From Oscillospiraceae bacterium (GTDB lineage Bacteria; Bacillota; Clostridia; Saccharofermentanales; Saccharofermentanaceae): a stretch of 47,706 nucleotides of DNA. The notes beneath the pieces are model-generated. The model worked only from the letters and a program-made list of their open reading frames with translations. It did not search any database and was not told the origin of the DNA. Of this stretch, positions 17,418 to 25,296 are shown piece after piece. The translations under genes were made by a program, and so were the position numbers. The stretch lies in assembly GCA_015069215.1 (NCBI GenBank), contig SVJC01000004.1, forward strand, positions 1 through 47,706, read 5' to 3'. Position 1 is the first letter of the stretch; every line of letters begins with the position of its first letter.

Positions 17418-17423
17418 TATAAT
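17418..17423 (+). promoter_or_regulatory. -10 box for the zinc-ribbon coiled-coil gene
   Basis: A perfect TATAAT lies 59 bases before the start codon. The region 17 bases upstream is A/T-rich without a good -35 match; TTGCCG at 17404 is too close. Confidence 0.5.
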
Positions 17424-17481
17424 AAAACATGTTATTTAGGAGCCGTATGTTTTAACACGGCCGAAATCAGGGAGACGATAT

Positions 17482-19230
17482 ATGAAGAGATGTCCGGTAT
17501 GCGGTGTAATGATGGGAGACAACGTAGCACGTTGCTCGATGTGCAAATACGACTTCCAGAAGGCTTCTCAGGGCGACGTCAATACTGCTGCAGCTGATGC
17601 CAAGAAGGTTCTTGAGCAGAAGGAGCAGGAGAAGATAGCTCGCGCCGAGGCCAAGAGAAGCGAAGAAGAGAAGCGCATCATTGAAGCTATGGAAAAGCTT
17701 GAGCGCGACTATAACACGATGCAGGACAAGTTTAATTCCGAGAAGCTCAAGCTTGATTCGGAATTCTCAGCTTTCCAGAAGAAGAAGCTCGATGAGAAGA
17801 TAGCGCTCGAACAGACTGTCGACACTATCCGCAACGAGGTCGGCGAGGCACGTGAGAGACGTGACGCAATGCGCAAGGAAGCTGATTCCATCGTTAAGGA
17901 AGCTAAGGAAAAGACCAAGAAAGAGCACGACGAGATGATCGCCGCAGCTCAGGCTGAGCAGAAGCGCATCCTTGAGGAAGCACAGCGCCAGACTGAAGAA
18001 CTCGCCATCCAGGTCGAGAAAGAATACAAGGAAGCCATGGCCAAGCGTAACGAGCTGATCAAGCAGGCTGAAGAGATACAGGCCATGATGGATAACGCCG
18101 ACAAGATCAAGGCTGAGAGAGAGAAAGAACTCCAGACGATCGAGGCAAACATCGTTAAGCTCAACGCTGATTTTGAGAAGGAGAAGGTAAGGATCGCCGA
18201 GGAGTCCAAGAAGGTCTCCATGGAGCAGGCTTCCGAAGCTCTCAAGATCAAGGATCAGGCTGAAGCAGAAAGAGATAAGGCAAAAGCAGAGACAGAGAAG
18301 CTCATCGCTGCCGCAAATGCAGAGCGCGAGAACATCATCGCAGAGCTCGAGCAGCGCAATAAGCAGGCACAGAGTGAACTTGACAGCCTGACCGATCAGG
18401 CAAGAAAGGTCATGGCTGAGGCTGAGGAGGCTGCCGCAAAGCGCGACGAGCTCAACCAGCAGGCTGCCGCTGCAAGGGAAGAACTCAACAAGCAGGTCGA
18501 GACAGTCAAGGCTGACCTCGCTGCAAGGGAGAAGGAGCTTGACCAGAGGATCAAGTCCGCCAATGCAGATCTCGAAGTCGTTGAAGCAAAGAAGAATAAT
18601 GCCGAGCAGCTCACAAGCCAGTATGAGGCTGAGCAGAAGAAGCTCGAAGGCGAGATAGCCGGTCTGAAGAATGAACTTGATGAAGCCAACCGCGTTATTG
18701 CAGATTCCAAGAAAGCAACTGTCCTCGCTGAGGCTGCTGCCCAGGAGATCGTTCTCAACGCAGAGAAGCAGGCTGTATTCCTCAAGGAAGTTGCCCTCAG
18801 TGAGAGCGAGAAGGGCTCCATGTTGAAGCAGATCGAAGAATTGGAAAATCAGATTAAGGAGAAGGAAATGGAGAAGGCTGAACTTGAGAAGAAGCTTGCT
18901 GCACTCGACGAGTCCGTAGCATTGCTCGAGAAGAGAGTCAGGGAGGGAGTTTCCGGAGCAGCGGACGGCCCCAAGGAATACAGCGTTGAGGTTGTCGGAC
19001 ACAACAGAATGTCCGAAGTCGACGTCAAAGCTCTTTCTGAGGTCCTCAAGAAGAAAGCAGCTGAAGGCTGGAAGCTCGTTTCTGCGATCGATGATGACGG
19101 CGGAAAGCTCATCTCTTCCATGGGTGGTTCAGAGGCTGCATCTCTGTCCGGCGGTTCCTTCAATACCAAGGAAGACCGTGTCATCCTGATCTTCGAGAGA
19201 CCTCTCCAGGAAACAAGAAGAGTCAGATAA
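17482..19230 (+). CDS. Zinc-ribbon, long coiled-coil protein with DUF4177-like C-terminal domain
   Basis: This 582-residue cytoplasmic protein starts with a treble-clef or zinc-ribbon motif, Cys4, Cys7, Cys18 and Cys21 (CPVCG and CSMCKYDF). Residues about 40-480 are almost uninterrupted Glu/Lys/Ala-rich heptads, predicting a very long coiled coil of the order of 60 nm if continuous. The C-terminal 90 residues fold separately: EYSVEVVGHNRMSEVDVK, then LKKKAAEGWKLVSAIDDDGG and DRVILIFERP, a pattern close to DUF4177 domains. ATG 17482 follows GGGAGACG. It is transcribed alone and ends at a strong terminator. A structural, filament-like or SMC-like organising role is plausible, but no ATPase head is present and function is unknown. 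Confidence 0.75.
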   Translation: MKRCPVCGVMMGDNVARCSMCKYDFQKASQGDVNTAAADAKKVLEQKEQEKIARAEAKRSEEEKRIIEAMEKLERDYNTMQDKFNSEKLKLDSEFSAFQKKKLDEKIALEQTVDTIRNEVGEARERRDAMRKEADSIVKEAKEKTKKEHDEMIAAAQAEQKRILEEAQRQTEELAIQVEKEYKEAMAKRNELIKQAEEIQAMMDNADKIKAEREKELQTIEANIVKLNADFEKEKVRIAEESKKVSMEQASEALKIKDQAEAERDKAKAETEKLIAAANAERENIIAELEQRNKQAQSELDSLTDQARKVMAEAEEAAAKRDELNQQAAAAREELNKQVETVKADLAAREKELDQRIKSANADLEVVEAKKNNAEQLTSQYEAEQKKLEGEIAGLKNELDEANRVIADSKKATVLAEAAAQEIVLNAEKQAVFLKEVALSESEKGSMLKQIEELENQIKEKEMEKAELEKKLAALDESVALLEKRVREGVSGAADGPKEYSVEVVGHNRMSEVDVKALSEVLKKKAAEGWKLVSAIDDDGGKLISSMGGSEAASLSGGSFNTKEDRVILIFERPLQETRRVR

Positions 19231-19258
19231 TCTTTTCACGGTTTAAACAGATTTATGG

Positions 19259-19289
19259 GAGGCTGCACAAGTTGCAGCCTCTTTTTTTT
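19259..19289 (+). terminator. Intrinsic terminator after the coiled-coil gene
   Basis: A perfect 9-base stem, GAGGCTGCA (19259-19267) with TGCAGCCTC (19273-19281), has a 5-base loop and is followed by eight T. Confidence 0.9.
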
Positions 19290-19370
19290 CTTTTTTGGAG
19301 ATGAAATCAAATGCACAAAAAAAGTTTCAATTTTGTTTGTGGTTTTGTGGAATTAGACTATCAAATATTT

Positions 19371-19376
19371 TATAAT
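19371..19376 (+). promoter_or_regulatory. -10 box for the EF-G-like gene
   Basis: A perfect TATAAT lies 41 bases before ATG 19418. No good -35 box sits at 16-18 bases; the closest (TGGAAT at 19348) is weak. Confidence 0.5.
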
Positions 19377-19417
19377 AGGAAAGTTATTGAAAATTTGAAT
19401 CCAAGGAGGAATGACTG

Positions 19418-21493
19418 ATGGAAAATTATTCCGCAGACAAAATTCGCAATATCGCGCTGTTCGGGCACGTCGGGTCCGGAAAGACGACACTCGCTGAGGC
19501 GATTCTTTTTTACACCAAAGCGATCAGCCGTCAGGGCAAGATCGTTGACGGAAACACGACACTTGACTATGATCCCGAAGAGATCAAGCGTCAGATGTCT
19601 GTTAGCCTTTCCGTTGCCTGCTGTGAGTATAAGGGCAGCAAGATCAATATCATCGACACACCCGGTGACTTCGATTTTCTGGGCGAAGAGATGAGCGGAA
19701 TAAGGATCGCCGATTCCGGTGTCATCATGATCTCCGCTAAGGGCGGTACATCCGTAGGTTCCGAGAAGGCAATAAGACTCCTTAAGGGTAAGAAGGTTCC
19801 TTTCCTGTTCTTCATGAACAGAATGGATGAGCCTAACGCAGACTTCGAGGCAGTTGCTGCCCGTATGATGGAGCGTTACGGACCTTCAGTCATCCCGCTC
19901 TCTTTCCCCATCATGAAGGACGGCCAGATGACAGGCATCGTCGATGTTATGAACCGCAAGGCTTTCAACGTCGACAAGGCAACGGGCAAGTTCATTGAGT
20001 ATCCGCTTCCCGAAGAATACAACGAGAGAGTTGATGACCTCCAGAACAAGGTCAACGAAGTCGTTGCAGAAGCTGACGATGCTCTCATGGAGAAGTTCTT
20101 CGCAGGCGAGCCTTTTACAGAAGACGAGTTCCGTCACGGCGTACATGCCGGCTTCCGTGAAGGTAAGCTCCACCCGATCTATTGCGGTTCCGCATACATG
20201 AACTGGGGTATCGACTTCCTCCTCAACTGCATCTCGAAGGATACACCTCCGGCAGGCAAGAAGCCCGCTTTGGAAGCTACTCTTCCCGACGGCGGCACAC
20301 AGATGGTCGGATGCTCCATCGACGATCCGCTCGCTGCATTCGTATTCAAGACGATCTCCGACCCGTTCGTCGGTAAGATCAGTATCTTTAAGGTCAACGC
20401 AGGTACACTCCGTGCCAACTCCACCGTCTACAACGCCACAAAGGGCAAGGAAGAGAGGATCGGCGGTCTCTTCTATCTGAGAGGCAAGGAGCAGATCGTA
20501 ACCGATAAGGTCACCGCCGGTGATATCGGTGCTGCAGCAAAGCTCGCCAACACGGATACCAACGATACGCTCTGCGACAAGGCACGCATTCTCGAGATGC
20601 CTAAGATCAAGTTCCCTACACCCGTTCTTTCCAAGAGCATCGTTCCTGATAAGAAGGGTGAGGAAGATAAGATCATAACAGGTCTTACAAAGCTCGCAGA
20701 CGAAGATCATTGCTTCTCAGTTGAGACCAACCCCGAGACAAAGCAGATGGTCCTCTCCGGCCTCGGCGACATGCAGCTCAAGGTCATCATCAGCAAGCTC
20801 AAGAGCGTTTACAACGTTAACTGCACGCTGGATGCACCCAGGGTTGCTTACCGTGAAGCCATCCGCAAGAAGGTCAAGGTCCAGGGTAAGCATAAGAAGC
20901 AGTCCGGCGGCCACGGCCAGTACGGTGATGTCTGGATCGAGTTCGAGCCCAATGCAGAGACAGAGGATCTCGTATTCGAAGAGAAGGTCTTCGGCGGCGC
21001 TGTCCCGAAGAACTACTTCCCGGCAGTCGAAAAGGGTCTTCAGGAATCCGTAAAGAAGGGCGTCCTCGCAGGCTATCCCGTTGTTAACCTTAAGGCAACC
21101 CTCCTCGATGGTTCTTACCACCCGGTAGACTCTTCAGAAATGGCATTCAAGATCGCTGCAAACCTCGCTTTCAAGGCCGGTATGGCAGCAGCTAGCCCTG
21201 TTCTCCTCGAACCCATCAGCAAGGTTGAGGTACACATCCCCGAGGATAAGCAGGGAGACATCATGGGCGATCTCAACAAGCGCCGCGGAAGGATCATGGG
21301 CATCGATGCAGACGAGTTCGGTTCTGTAGTCAATGCTGAGGTTCCTACGGCTGAAATGCTCGAATACGCTACAGACCTTAAGTCAATGACTCAGGGCCGC
21401 GGATGGTTCTCCATGGAGCACGTACGCTATGAACCCGCACCTGACGAAATCGCTCAGAAGGTCATTGCAGAGGCTAAGGTTGAAGAAGAGTAA
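19418..21493 (+). CDS. Elongation factor G-like translational GTPase
   Basis: A 691-residue translational GTPase with all five EF-G domains. G1 is GHVGSGKTTL, G3 is IDTPGDFDF and G4 is NRMD; the switch segment is DPEEIKRQMSVSLS. Domain IV holds KKQSGGHGQYGDVWIEFEP. Canonical EF-G has AHIDAGKTTT, DTPGHVDFT and NKMD, so this protein belongs to the EF-G-like paralogue group rather than to housekeeping FusA. It is not next to rpsL, rpsG or tuf, which also argues for a paralogue. Members are thought to act in translocation-related or ribosome-recycling steps, but the role here is not defined. AGGAGG precedes the start, and a folded element plus terminator follows. Confidence 0.85.
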   Translation: MENYSADKIRNIALFGHVGSGKTTLAEAILFYTKAISRQGKIVDGNTTLDYDPEEIKRQMSVSLSVACCEYKGSKINIIDTPGDFDFLGEEMSGIRIADSGVIMISAKGGTSVGSEKAIRLLKGKKVPFLFFMNRMDEPNADFEAVAARMMERYGPSVIPLSFPIMKDGQMTGIVDVMNRKAFNVDKATGKFIEYPLPEEYNERVDDLQNKVNEVVAEADDALMEKFFAGEPFTEDEFRHGVHAGFREGKLHPIYCGSAYMNWGIDFLLNCISKDTPPAGKKPALEATLPDGGTQMVGCSIDDPLAAFVFKTISDPFVGKISIFKVNAGTLRANSTVYNATKGKEERIGGLFYLRGKEQIVTDKVTAGDIGAAAKLANTDTNDTLCDKARILEMPKIKFPTPVLSKSIVPDKKGEEDKIITGLTKLADEDHCFSVETNPETKQMVLSGLGDMQLKVIISKLKSVYNVNCTLDAPRVAYREAIRKKVKVQGKHKKQSGGHGQYGDVWIEFEPNAETEDLVFEEKVFGGAVPKNYFPAVEKGLQESVKKGVLAGYPVVNLKATLLDGSYHPVDSSEMAFKIAANLAFKAGMAAASPVLLEPISKVEVHIPEDKQGDIMGDLNKRRGRIMGIDADEFGSVVNAEVPTAEMLEYATDLKSMTQGRGWFSMEHVRYEPAPDEIAQKVIAEAKVEEE

Positions 21494-21574
21494 GTATCAT
21501 TACCTTACATGCTAAGGTCCTCCGCGCGGGCGCAGCTCGCTTGTGCGGAAGTCCGCTCGCAAAGCAATGATACT
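21493..21574 (+). ncRNA. Folded RNA element in the 3' region of the EF-G-like gene
   Basis: The 82-base stretch is closed by a perfect 9-base stem, AGTATCATT (21493-21501) with AATGATACT (21566-21574). Inside is a 6-base hairpin ACCTTA/TAAGGT (21502-21518) and a GC-rich arm where TCCGC (21521-21525) pairs with GCGGA (21545-21549) and GCGGGC can pair with GCTCGC. This gives a multibranch fold about tRNA size, but it lacks a T-loop consensus and is not a tRNA. It starts at the stop codon of the gene and precedes its terminator by 23 bases. Confidence 0.45.
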
Positions 21575-21597
21575 CTTGGAGAAAACAGAAAATGATA

Positions 21598-21633
21598 AAG
21601 GGGCTGTTGCTAAACAAGCAACAGTCCTTTTTT
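21598..21633 (+). terminator. Intrinsic terminator after the EF-G-like gene
   Basis: GGGCTGTTGCT and AGCAACAGTCC pair over 11 bases (one G-U pair) around a 5-base loop, followed by six T. Flanking AAAG also pairs with the start of the T-run, so it might act weakly on the other strand. Confidence 0.85.
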
Positions 21634-21685
21634 CTGGGCTCAAACTTCGCGGAAAAACGGTTAAGCAATTACTGACAGAGTCACG

Positions 21686-21914
21686 TCATTCCGGAATAGC
21701 GATATTTCGTTTTTGGAATGAATATCCTCAAGCAGTTTTGATAAATAATCCGACTTTTTGATTCCGAAAACCGTTATTCTTGATTTTGGAATGAAAAATC
21801 TTTCTTCAAAGGTTGTTTTTCGATGATTATGTCATTCCAAAATCAGACTTTTTAAAATCTGGAACGACGCAGTCTACAGTTCCGGTCAAAAGTGAGCAGG
21901 TATTCCCGGAATGA
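21686..21914. repeat. MITE-like palindromic element with GGAATGA terminal inverted repeats
   Basis: The ends TCATTCCGGAATA (21686-21698) and TATTCCCGGAATGA (21901-21914) are inverted copies with a one-base difference. Inside, TGATTTTGGAATGA (21781-21794) and TCATTCCAAAATCA (21832-21845) form a perfect 14-base inverted repeat, and another copy TTTTGGAATGAATA starts at 21711. At 229 bp with no coding capacity, it resembles a miniature inverted-repeat element or a decayed insertion sequence end. I see no clear target-site duplication. Confidence 0.45.
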
Positions 21915-21938
21915 AAAACGGGTGCGTAATAGCACCCG
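21914..21938 (-). terminator. Intrinsic terminator for the GT-C-like membrane protein gene
   Basis: On the minus strand a perfect 7-base stem (CGGGTGC at 21919-21925 with GCACCCG at 21932-21938) is followed by five T (complement of 21914-21918), 27 bases after the stop codon. Confidence 0.75.
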
Positions 21939-21964
21939 CTGTAGTGTTTGAATTGCAGCAACGA

Positions 21965-24900
21965 TCAGTAGATCTTGTAGATGATCGTTTTCTCTTCCGT
22001 GAAGTAAGCGACCTGCTGGAGGTTCTGCTCGAAGAATTCACGGTTGAAGAATACGTCTTCACCGTAGTCACCGTCTTCGAAGTCAGGATCAGCGATGAGG
22101 TAACGGATTCCACGCTCCTTGCAGTAACGCTTGAATTCCTTGATGTCGCCGCCGCATCCTGAGATGAGCCAGAGGTAGATCGTGTCACGTGTGTTGGTGT
22201 CGTGACCTGCTGACCATGCGTAGTAAGGCCAGCCGTAGTACATCGGACGTCCTGCGAGCAGGAAACGGTTCATGGACCATTCAGGTGTCAGGAAGACGTC
22301 GTTGGGTTCAGTATTCTTTTCGATCCATTCAGTGACAGGCGAGTTAACGTTTACTGCCATCGGAGTGGAGTTGATGTTGATGTATGTTGCCCATTCGGAG
22401 ATACCGGTACCGACGAGGGCTACGAGGAGAATGAGAGCTGCGAGTACGCCGAAGATCTCGAAAATGACCCAGACAGGGCCTGGGAGACCTTTTGCCTTGG
22501 CAGGCTCTATGGCAGCATGCTCAAGGACCATCTCAGGCTCATCATCTTCATCGTCATCTTCTTCGTCCGATTTATCGTTATCAGACTCCTTCTCGTCAGT
22601 CTCTTTGACATCGGATTTCTTCTCTTCGGTTTCTTCCTTGACCAGAGCCTTTTCCTCAGACTTTTCGGAATCTTCGGATTTCTCTTTCTTATCTTCCTCG
22701 TCTTCGTCAAGAACCTCGAAAGGCATTTCGTCAGTGTCTTCTGTTTCTTCCTTAGCGGAATCAGGTTCGTTCTTGTCAGAAGACTTTTCGGAAGAGGACT
22801 CATCGGTCTTTTCTTCAGCCTTTTCTTCGGAATCTTCGGACTTGGCAGCTTCCTCAGTGATGGCAGCAGAACCGGGTCTCATTCCTGCAGTAAGTTCAGC
22901 GGGAATGTCTGAATCAGAGTCTTTTGCTTCTTCTTTGCTTTCGTCAGCCTTATCTGCGGCATCGGAGGCCTTTTCATCCTTGAATGCGACTTCGGCATCA
23001 TCGGAATCATCGGAGACTTCTGTTTCGGAAGAAGTATCTTTGCCGGCATCCTCAGCTTTAGCGGCTTCCTCGGTAATTGCCACGGAACCCGGGCGCATTG
23101 AGACGGTACGCTCATCCGGGATCTTGGAAAGCAGACGGGAGTCCTTATCTTCGGACTTTTCTTCTTCTTTTTTATCCTCTGCCTTCTCGTCGTCTGTGAT
23201 TATCTCTTCGGGCAGATCTGCGGAAGCGTCATCAGAATCGGTGATGACTTCGAAAGGACCTTCATCGTCACCGAAATGGACTTCTTCGGGTTCCTTCTTA
23301 ACGGATTCCTCAAGTGCTTTGGTCTCTTCCTCAGTTACGGGAGCAAGCTCTCCTTCTTTTTCGGCCTTGGCGATGTTGGCTTCAAGAGCCTTCCGGTCGA
23401 CGGTTTCTTCTTCGGGTTCTTCCACTTCGACGTCATCTTCGGCGTCTGCATCGAAATCCTCGGCATCAACTGCCAAAACGGCCTTTCTTCTTCCGGGAAC
23501 CACGAACAGATTGGCAAGGAGCAATGCGACAAATGCATCGATCAGGATTAACGATACCTGGATGAACTTGTGGTTCGCAAGCATTTCACGGGTGACCTGG
23601 AAAAAGAATGCGAAGATCATGGGGTTCAGGAATGCGAGCATGAGGAAGAATCTGTACACGGGCTTCTTTCTGATTATGTCGTGGATCAGAAGGATGACTG
23701 TGCACAATTCAGCAGCAATGAGCGTTGCGCCCGTAACCGTAACGATGTATGTTCCCCAGCTTAAGATGACATTGGAAGTGATCGGATTGGAAGTCTCTGA
23801 AAGGAGGAATCCGGGATTGTATGCCATGGAGAGGACATTCTGGGCGCCGCCCGAGAATACCATCGTCTGGATGTAAGAGGATACGACAGCGCAGATAGCG
23901 ACCATCAGGTGCAGGAGCCTGCTCTCTGAAACGAGTGCCATTCCGAAAAGAACGAGCAGCAGTGAAATGAGGCAGGAACCGTGGAAATACGGCATGACTA
24001 TCACAAGTATGCAAGAGTAGAGTGCGACAGTTCCGGCTGAGAGCGGGTCATCCTTTCTGGGAAGCCATGCGTTCCTGGAGAACAAGATGGCCTTGAAAAC
24101 TCCGGAGAAAGAACCCGCGCTCATTACGGAGATGCAGAGTCTTCTTACGAAAGGTATGAAAAGGATAACGCAAATGAGCACCACAGCGATGCCGAGCATC
24201 AGGTGGCGCTGGTTCGGATAAACATTGATGGCCCATACGCCCCATTCGTCGTAGGGGGTGGTGCCGTACCATGAAGATTCTGACATTATCTCGGTGATTG
24301 CTCCTACGGGTGTCTGGCCCTTTGAGATGAGATCGCCGATGTGGATGAATACGTTAAGTGAGCTCCTGAGGAAAACGAGTATGGGTGAAAGCGCAAACGC
24401 AAGACGTCTTCCGGAAAGGAGAGAAGCAAGGAGTCCCAAGAGGACCATTGCGCATACCATCGAGATTATCGAAGGTACGTTGAGTGCGTAATCGATGGGG
24501 AAACCCAGGTATTCGAGCATTCCGGCGAGGAAATAGAACATGAAGTGGTACTTGATGCCGTCACCTGAGAAATGCATGTATTCGGAAGGAAAGTTAAATC
24601 CTCTGCCGAATGAGGAGACCATTGCCGTGTGGGGCGAGAGGTCTGAGAATGTGGAATAGCCGTTCAAGAGATAGCCGCCGTCGATCCTGTATGTGTAGAA
24701 CATGAGGAAAGCAGCGACCACTGTGGTAAGAAGGATGGAGAAGCTGTAAAAAAGCGTATTGGAAGGCTTGTTTACATACTGGGGAAGCTTTGTTACGGAT
24801 TCTCCTTCTTCCTCTTTCCTGATGCGTCTCTTGTTTACGAGCATCAGGCAGGTGAGGACGAGCCACAGGAATAAAGCGGCGGTGACCATGAAACTGATCT

Positions 24901-25147
24901 TCATGCAGAGCTTGTCGCTTGCGACTATATAGGAAAGACCAAGTATCACGTAATAGTTGACGAACGGAACACAAAGCATGCCGGTAACTGTTCCGGCAGA
25001 AACAACGAACAGGGTGCTCGGTATGTTTTCGATCGCCTTGACGGAGGGCGCACAGGCCAAATACAGACGTCTGACATCGGGAACACAGATGGACACGAGG
25101 ACCATTCCCGTTATGGCGCATACGCAAAGATACAGAAATGCGAGCAT
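21965..25147 (-). CDS. Large polytopic membrane protein, GT-C glycosyltransferase-like, with long acidic insert
   Basis: This 1060-residue protein has about a dozen hydrophobic segments in residues 1-550, a Glu/Asp/Ser/Lys-rich disordered stretch at about 555-885, one more membrane helix (about 886-910, VWVIFEIFGVLAALILLVAL) and a soluble C-terminal domain. The C-terminal part (VTEWIEKNTEPNDVFLTPEW, then RPMYYGWPYYAWSAGHD and the conserved tail IRYLIADP) matches the extracytoplasmic end of GT-C-type membrane glycosyltransferases that use lipid-linked sugars. N-terminal loops contain FGRGFNFPSEYMHFSGDG and YHFMFYF. The acidic insert splits the membrane part from the last helix and holds a duplicated MRPGS-AITEEAAK motif. 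A surface-polymer or lipid glycosylation role is inferred. AGAAGGGAG precedes the start. Confidence 0.7.
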   Translation of the reverse strand: MLAFLYLCVCAITGMVLVSICVPDVRRLYLACAPSVKAIENIPSTLFVVSAGTVTGMLCVPFVNYYVILGLSYIVASDKLCMKISFMVTAALFLWLVLTCLMLVNKRRIRKEEEGESVTKLPQYVNKPSNTLFYSFSILLTTVVAAFLMFYTYRIDGGYLLNGYSTFSDLSPHTAMVSSFGRGFNFPSEYMHFSGDGIKYHFMFYFLAGMLEYLGFPIDYALNVPSIISMVCAMVLLGLLASLLSGRRLAFALSPILVFLRSSLNVFIHIGDLISKGQTPVGAITEIMSESSWYGTTPYDEWGVWAINVYPNQRHLMLGIAVVLICVILFIPFVRRLCISVMSAGSFSGVFKAILFSRNAWLPRKDDPLSAGTVALYSCILVIVMPYFHGSCLISLLLVLFGMALVSESRLLHLMVAICAVVSSYIQTMVFSGGAQNVLSMAYNPGFLLSETSNPITSNVILSWGTYIVTVTGATLIAAELCTVILLIHDIIRKKPVYRFFLMLAFLNPMIFAFFFQVTREMLANHKFIQVSLILIDAFVALLLANLFVVPGRRKAVLAVDAEDFDADAEDDVEVEEPEEETVDRKALEANIAKAEKEGELAPVTEEETKALEESVKKEPEEVHFGDDEGPFEVITDSDDASADLPEEIITDDEKAEDKKEEEKSEDKDSRLLSKIPDERTVSMRPGSVAITEEAAKAEDAGKDTSSETEVSDDSDDAEVAFKDEKASDAADKADESKEEAKDSDSDIPAELTAGMRPGSAAITEEAAKSEDSEEKAEEKTDESSSEKSSDKNEPDSAKEETEDTDEMPFEVLDEDEEDKKEKSEDSEKSEEKALVKEETEEKKSDVKETDEKESDNDKSDEEDDDEDDEPEMVLEHAAIEPAKAKGLPGPVWVIFEIFGVLAALILLVALVGTGISEWATYININSTPMAVNVNSPVTEWIEKNTEPNDVFLTPEWSMNRFLLAGRPMYYGWPYYAWSAGHDTNTRDTIYLWLISGCGGDIKEFKRYCKERGIRYLIADPDFEDGDYGEDVFFNREFFEQNLQQVAYFTEEKTIIYKIY
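22848..23101 (-). repeat. Duplicated MRPGS-AITEEAAK motif in the acidic insert
   Basis: Two copies, MRPGSVAITEEAAKAED and MRPGSAAITEEAAKSED, lie about 70 residues apart inside otherwise featureless acidic sequence. Their conservation within a disordered tract suggests a short binding motif. Confidence 0.7.
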
Positions 25148-25174
25148 AATTTCTCCCTTCTAACAATTTAAATA

Positions 25175-25203
25175 ATTATATCAATTATTAAAAAGAGCAA
25201 CTT
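25175..25203 (-). promoter_or_regulatory. Candidate promoter of the GT-C-like gene
   Basis: On the minus strand TATAAT (complement of 25175-25180) has AAGTTG (complement of 25198-25203) 17 bases upstream. The -10 box is perfect and the -35 box weak. Confidence 0.45.
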
Positions 25204-25258
25204 TTACAAACTTATAACAGTTTCTGATAAAGGGGGGAAAAGATTTGTGAAAAAGGTC

Positions 25259-25264
25259 TATAAT
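25259..25264 (+). promoter_or_regulatory. -10 box for the D-Ala-D-Ala ligase gene
   Basis: A perfect TATAAT lies 33 bases before ATG 25297, in a short region that also holds the divergent promoter. No good -35 match is found at normal spacing; TTGTGA at 25245 is too close. Confidence 0.45.
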
Positions 25265-25296
25265 CTCCATATATCTTGTGAAGAGAAAGGTTTTTC

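Larger units (their letters stand above)
21634..21964. other. Gene-free region between convergent genes
   Basis: No credible coding frame is present. The stretch is AT-rich and contains five copies of GGAATG or its complement in both orientations, forming the palindromic element listed at 21686-21914, and then the minus-strand terminator at 21914-21938. Confidence 0.6.

Noticed and set aside
17767-19002. 411-codon minus-strand frame opposite the coiled-coil gene
   Set aside because: Leu/Ser-rich antisense of Glu/Lys/Gln codons, no ribosome site or family motif.
21493-21574. Possible tRNA gene
   Set aside because: Size and closing stem are suggestive, but there is no T-loop consensus, no convincing anticodon arm and the closing stem is 9 rather than 7 bases.
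22272-23876. 534-codon plus-strand frame opposite the GT-C-like gene
   Set aside because: It is Ser-rich because the minus-strand gene is Glu/Asp/Lys-rich; the minus-strand frame has family-like segments, a ribosome site and a terminator.
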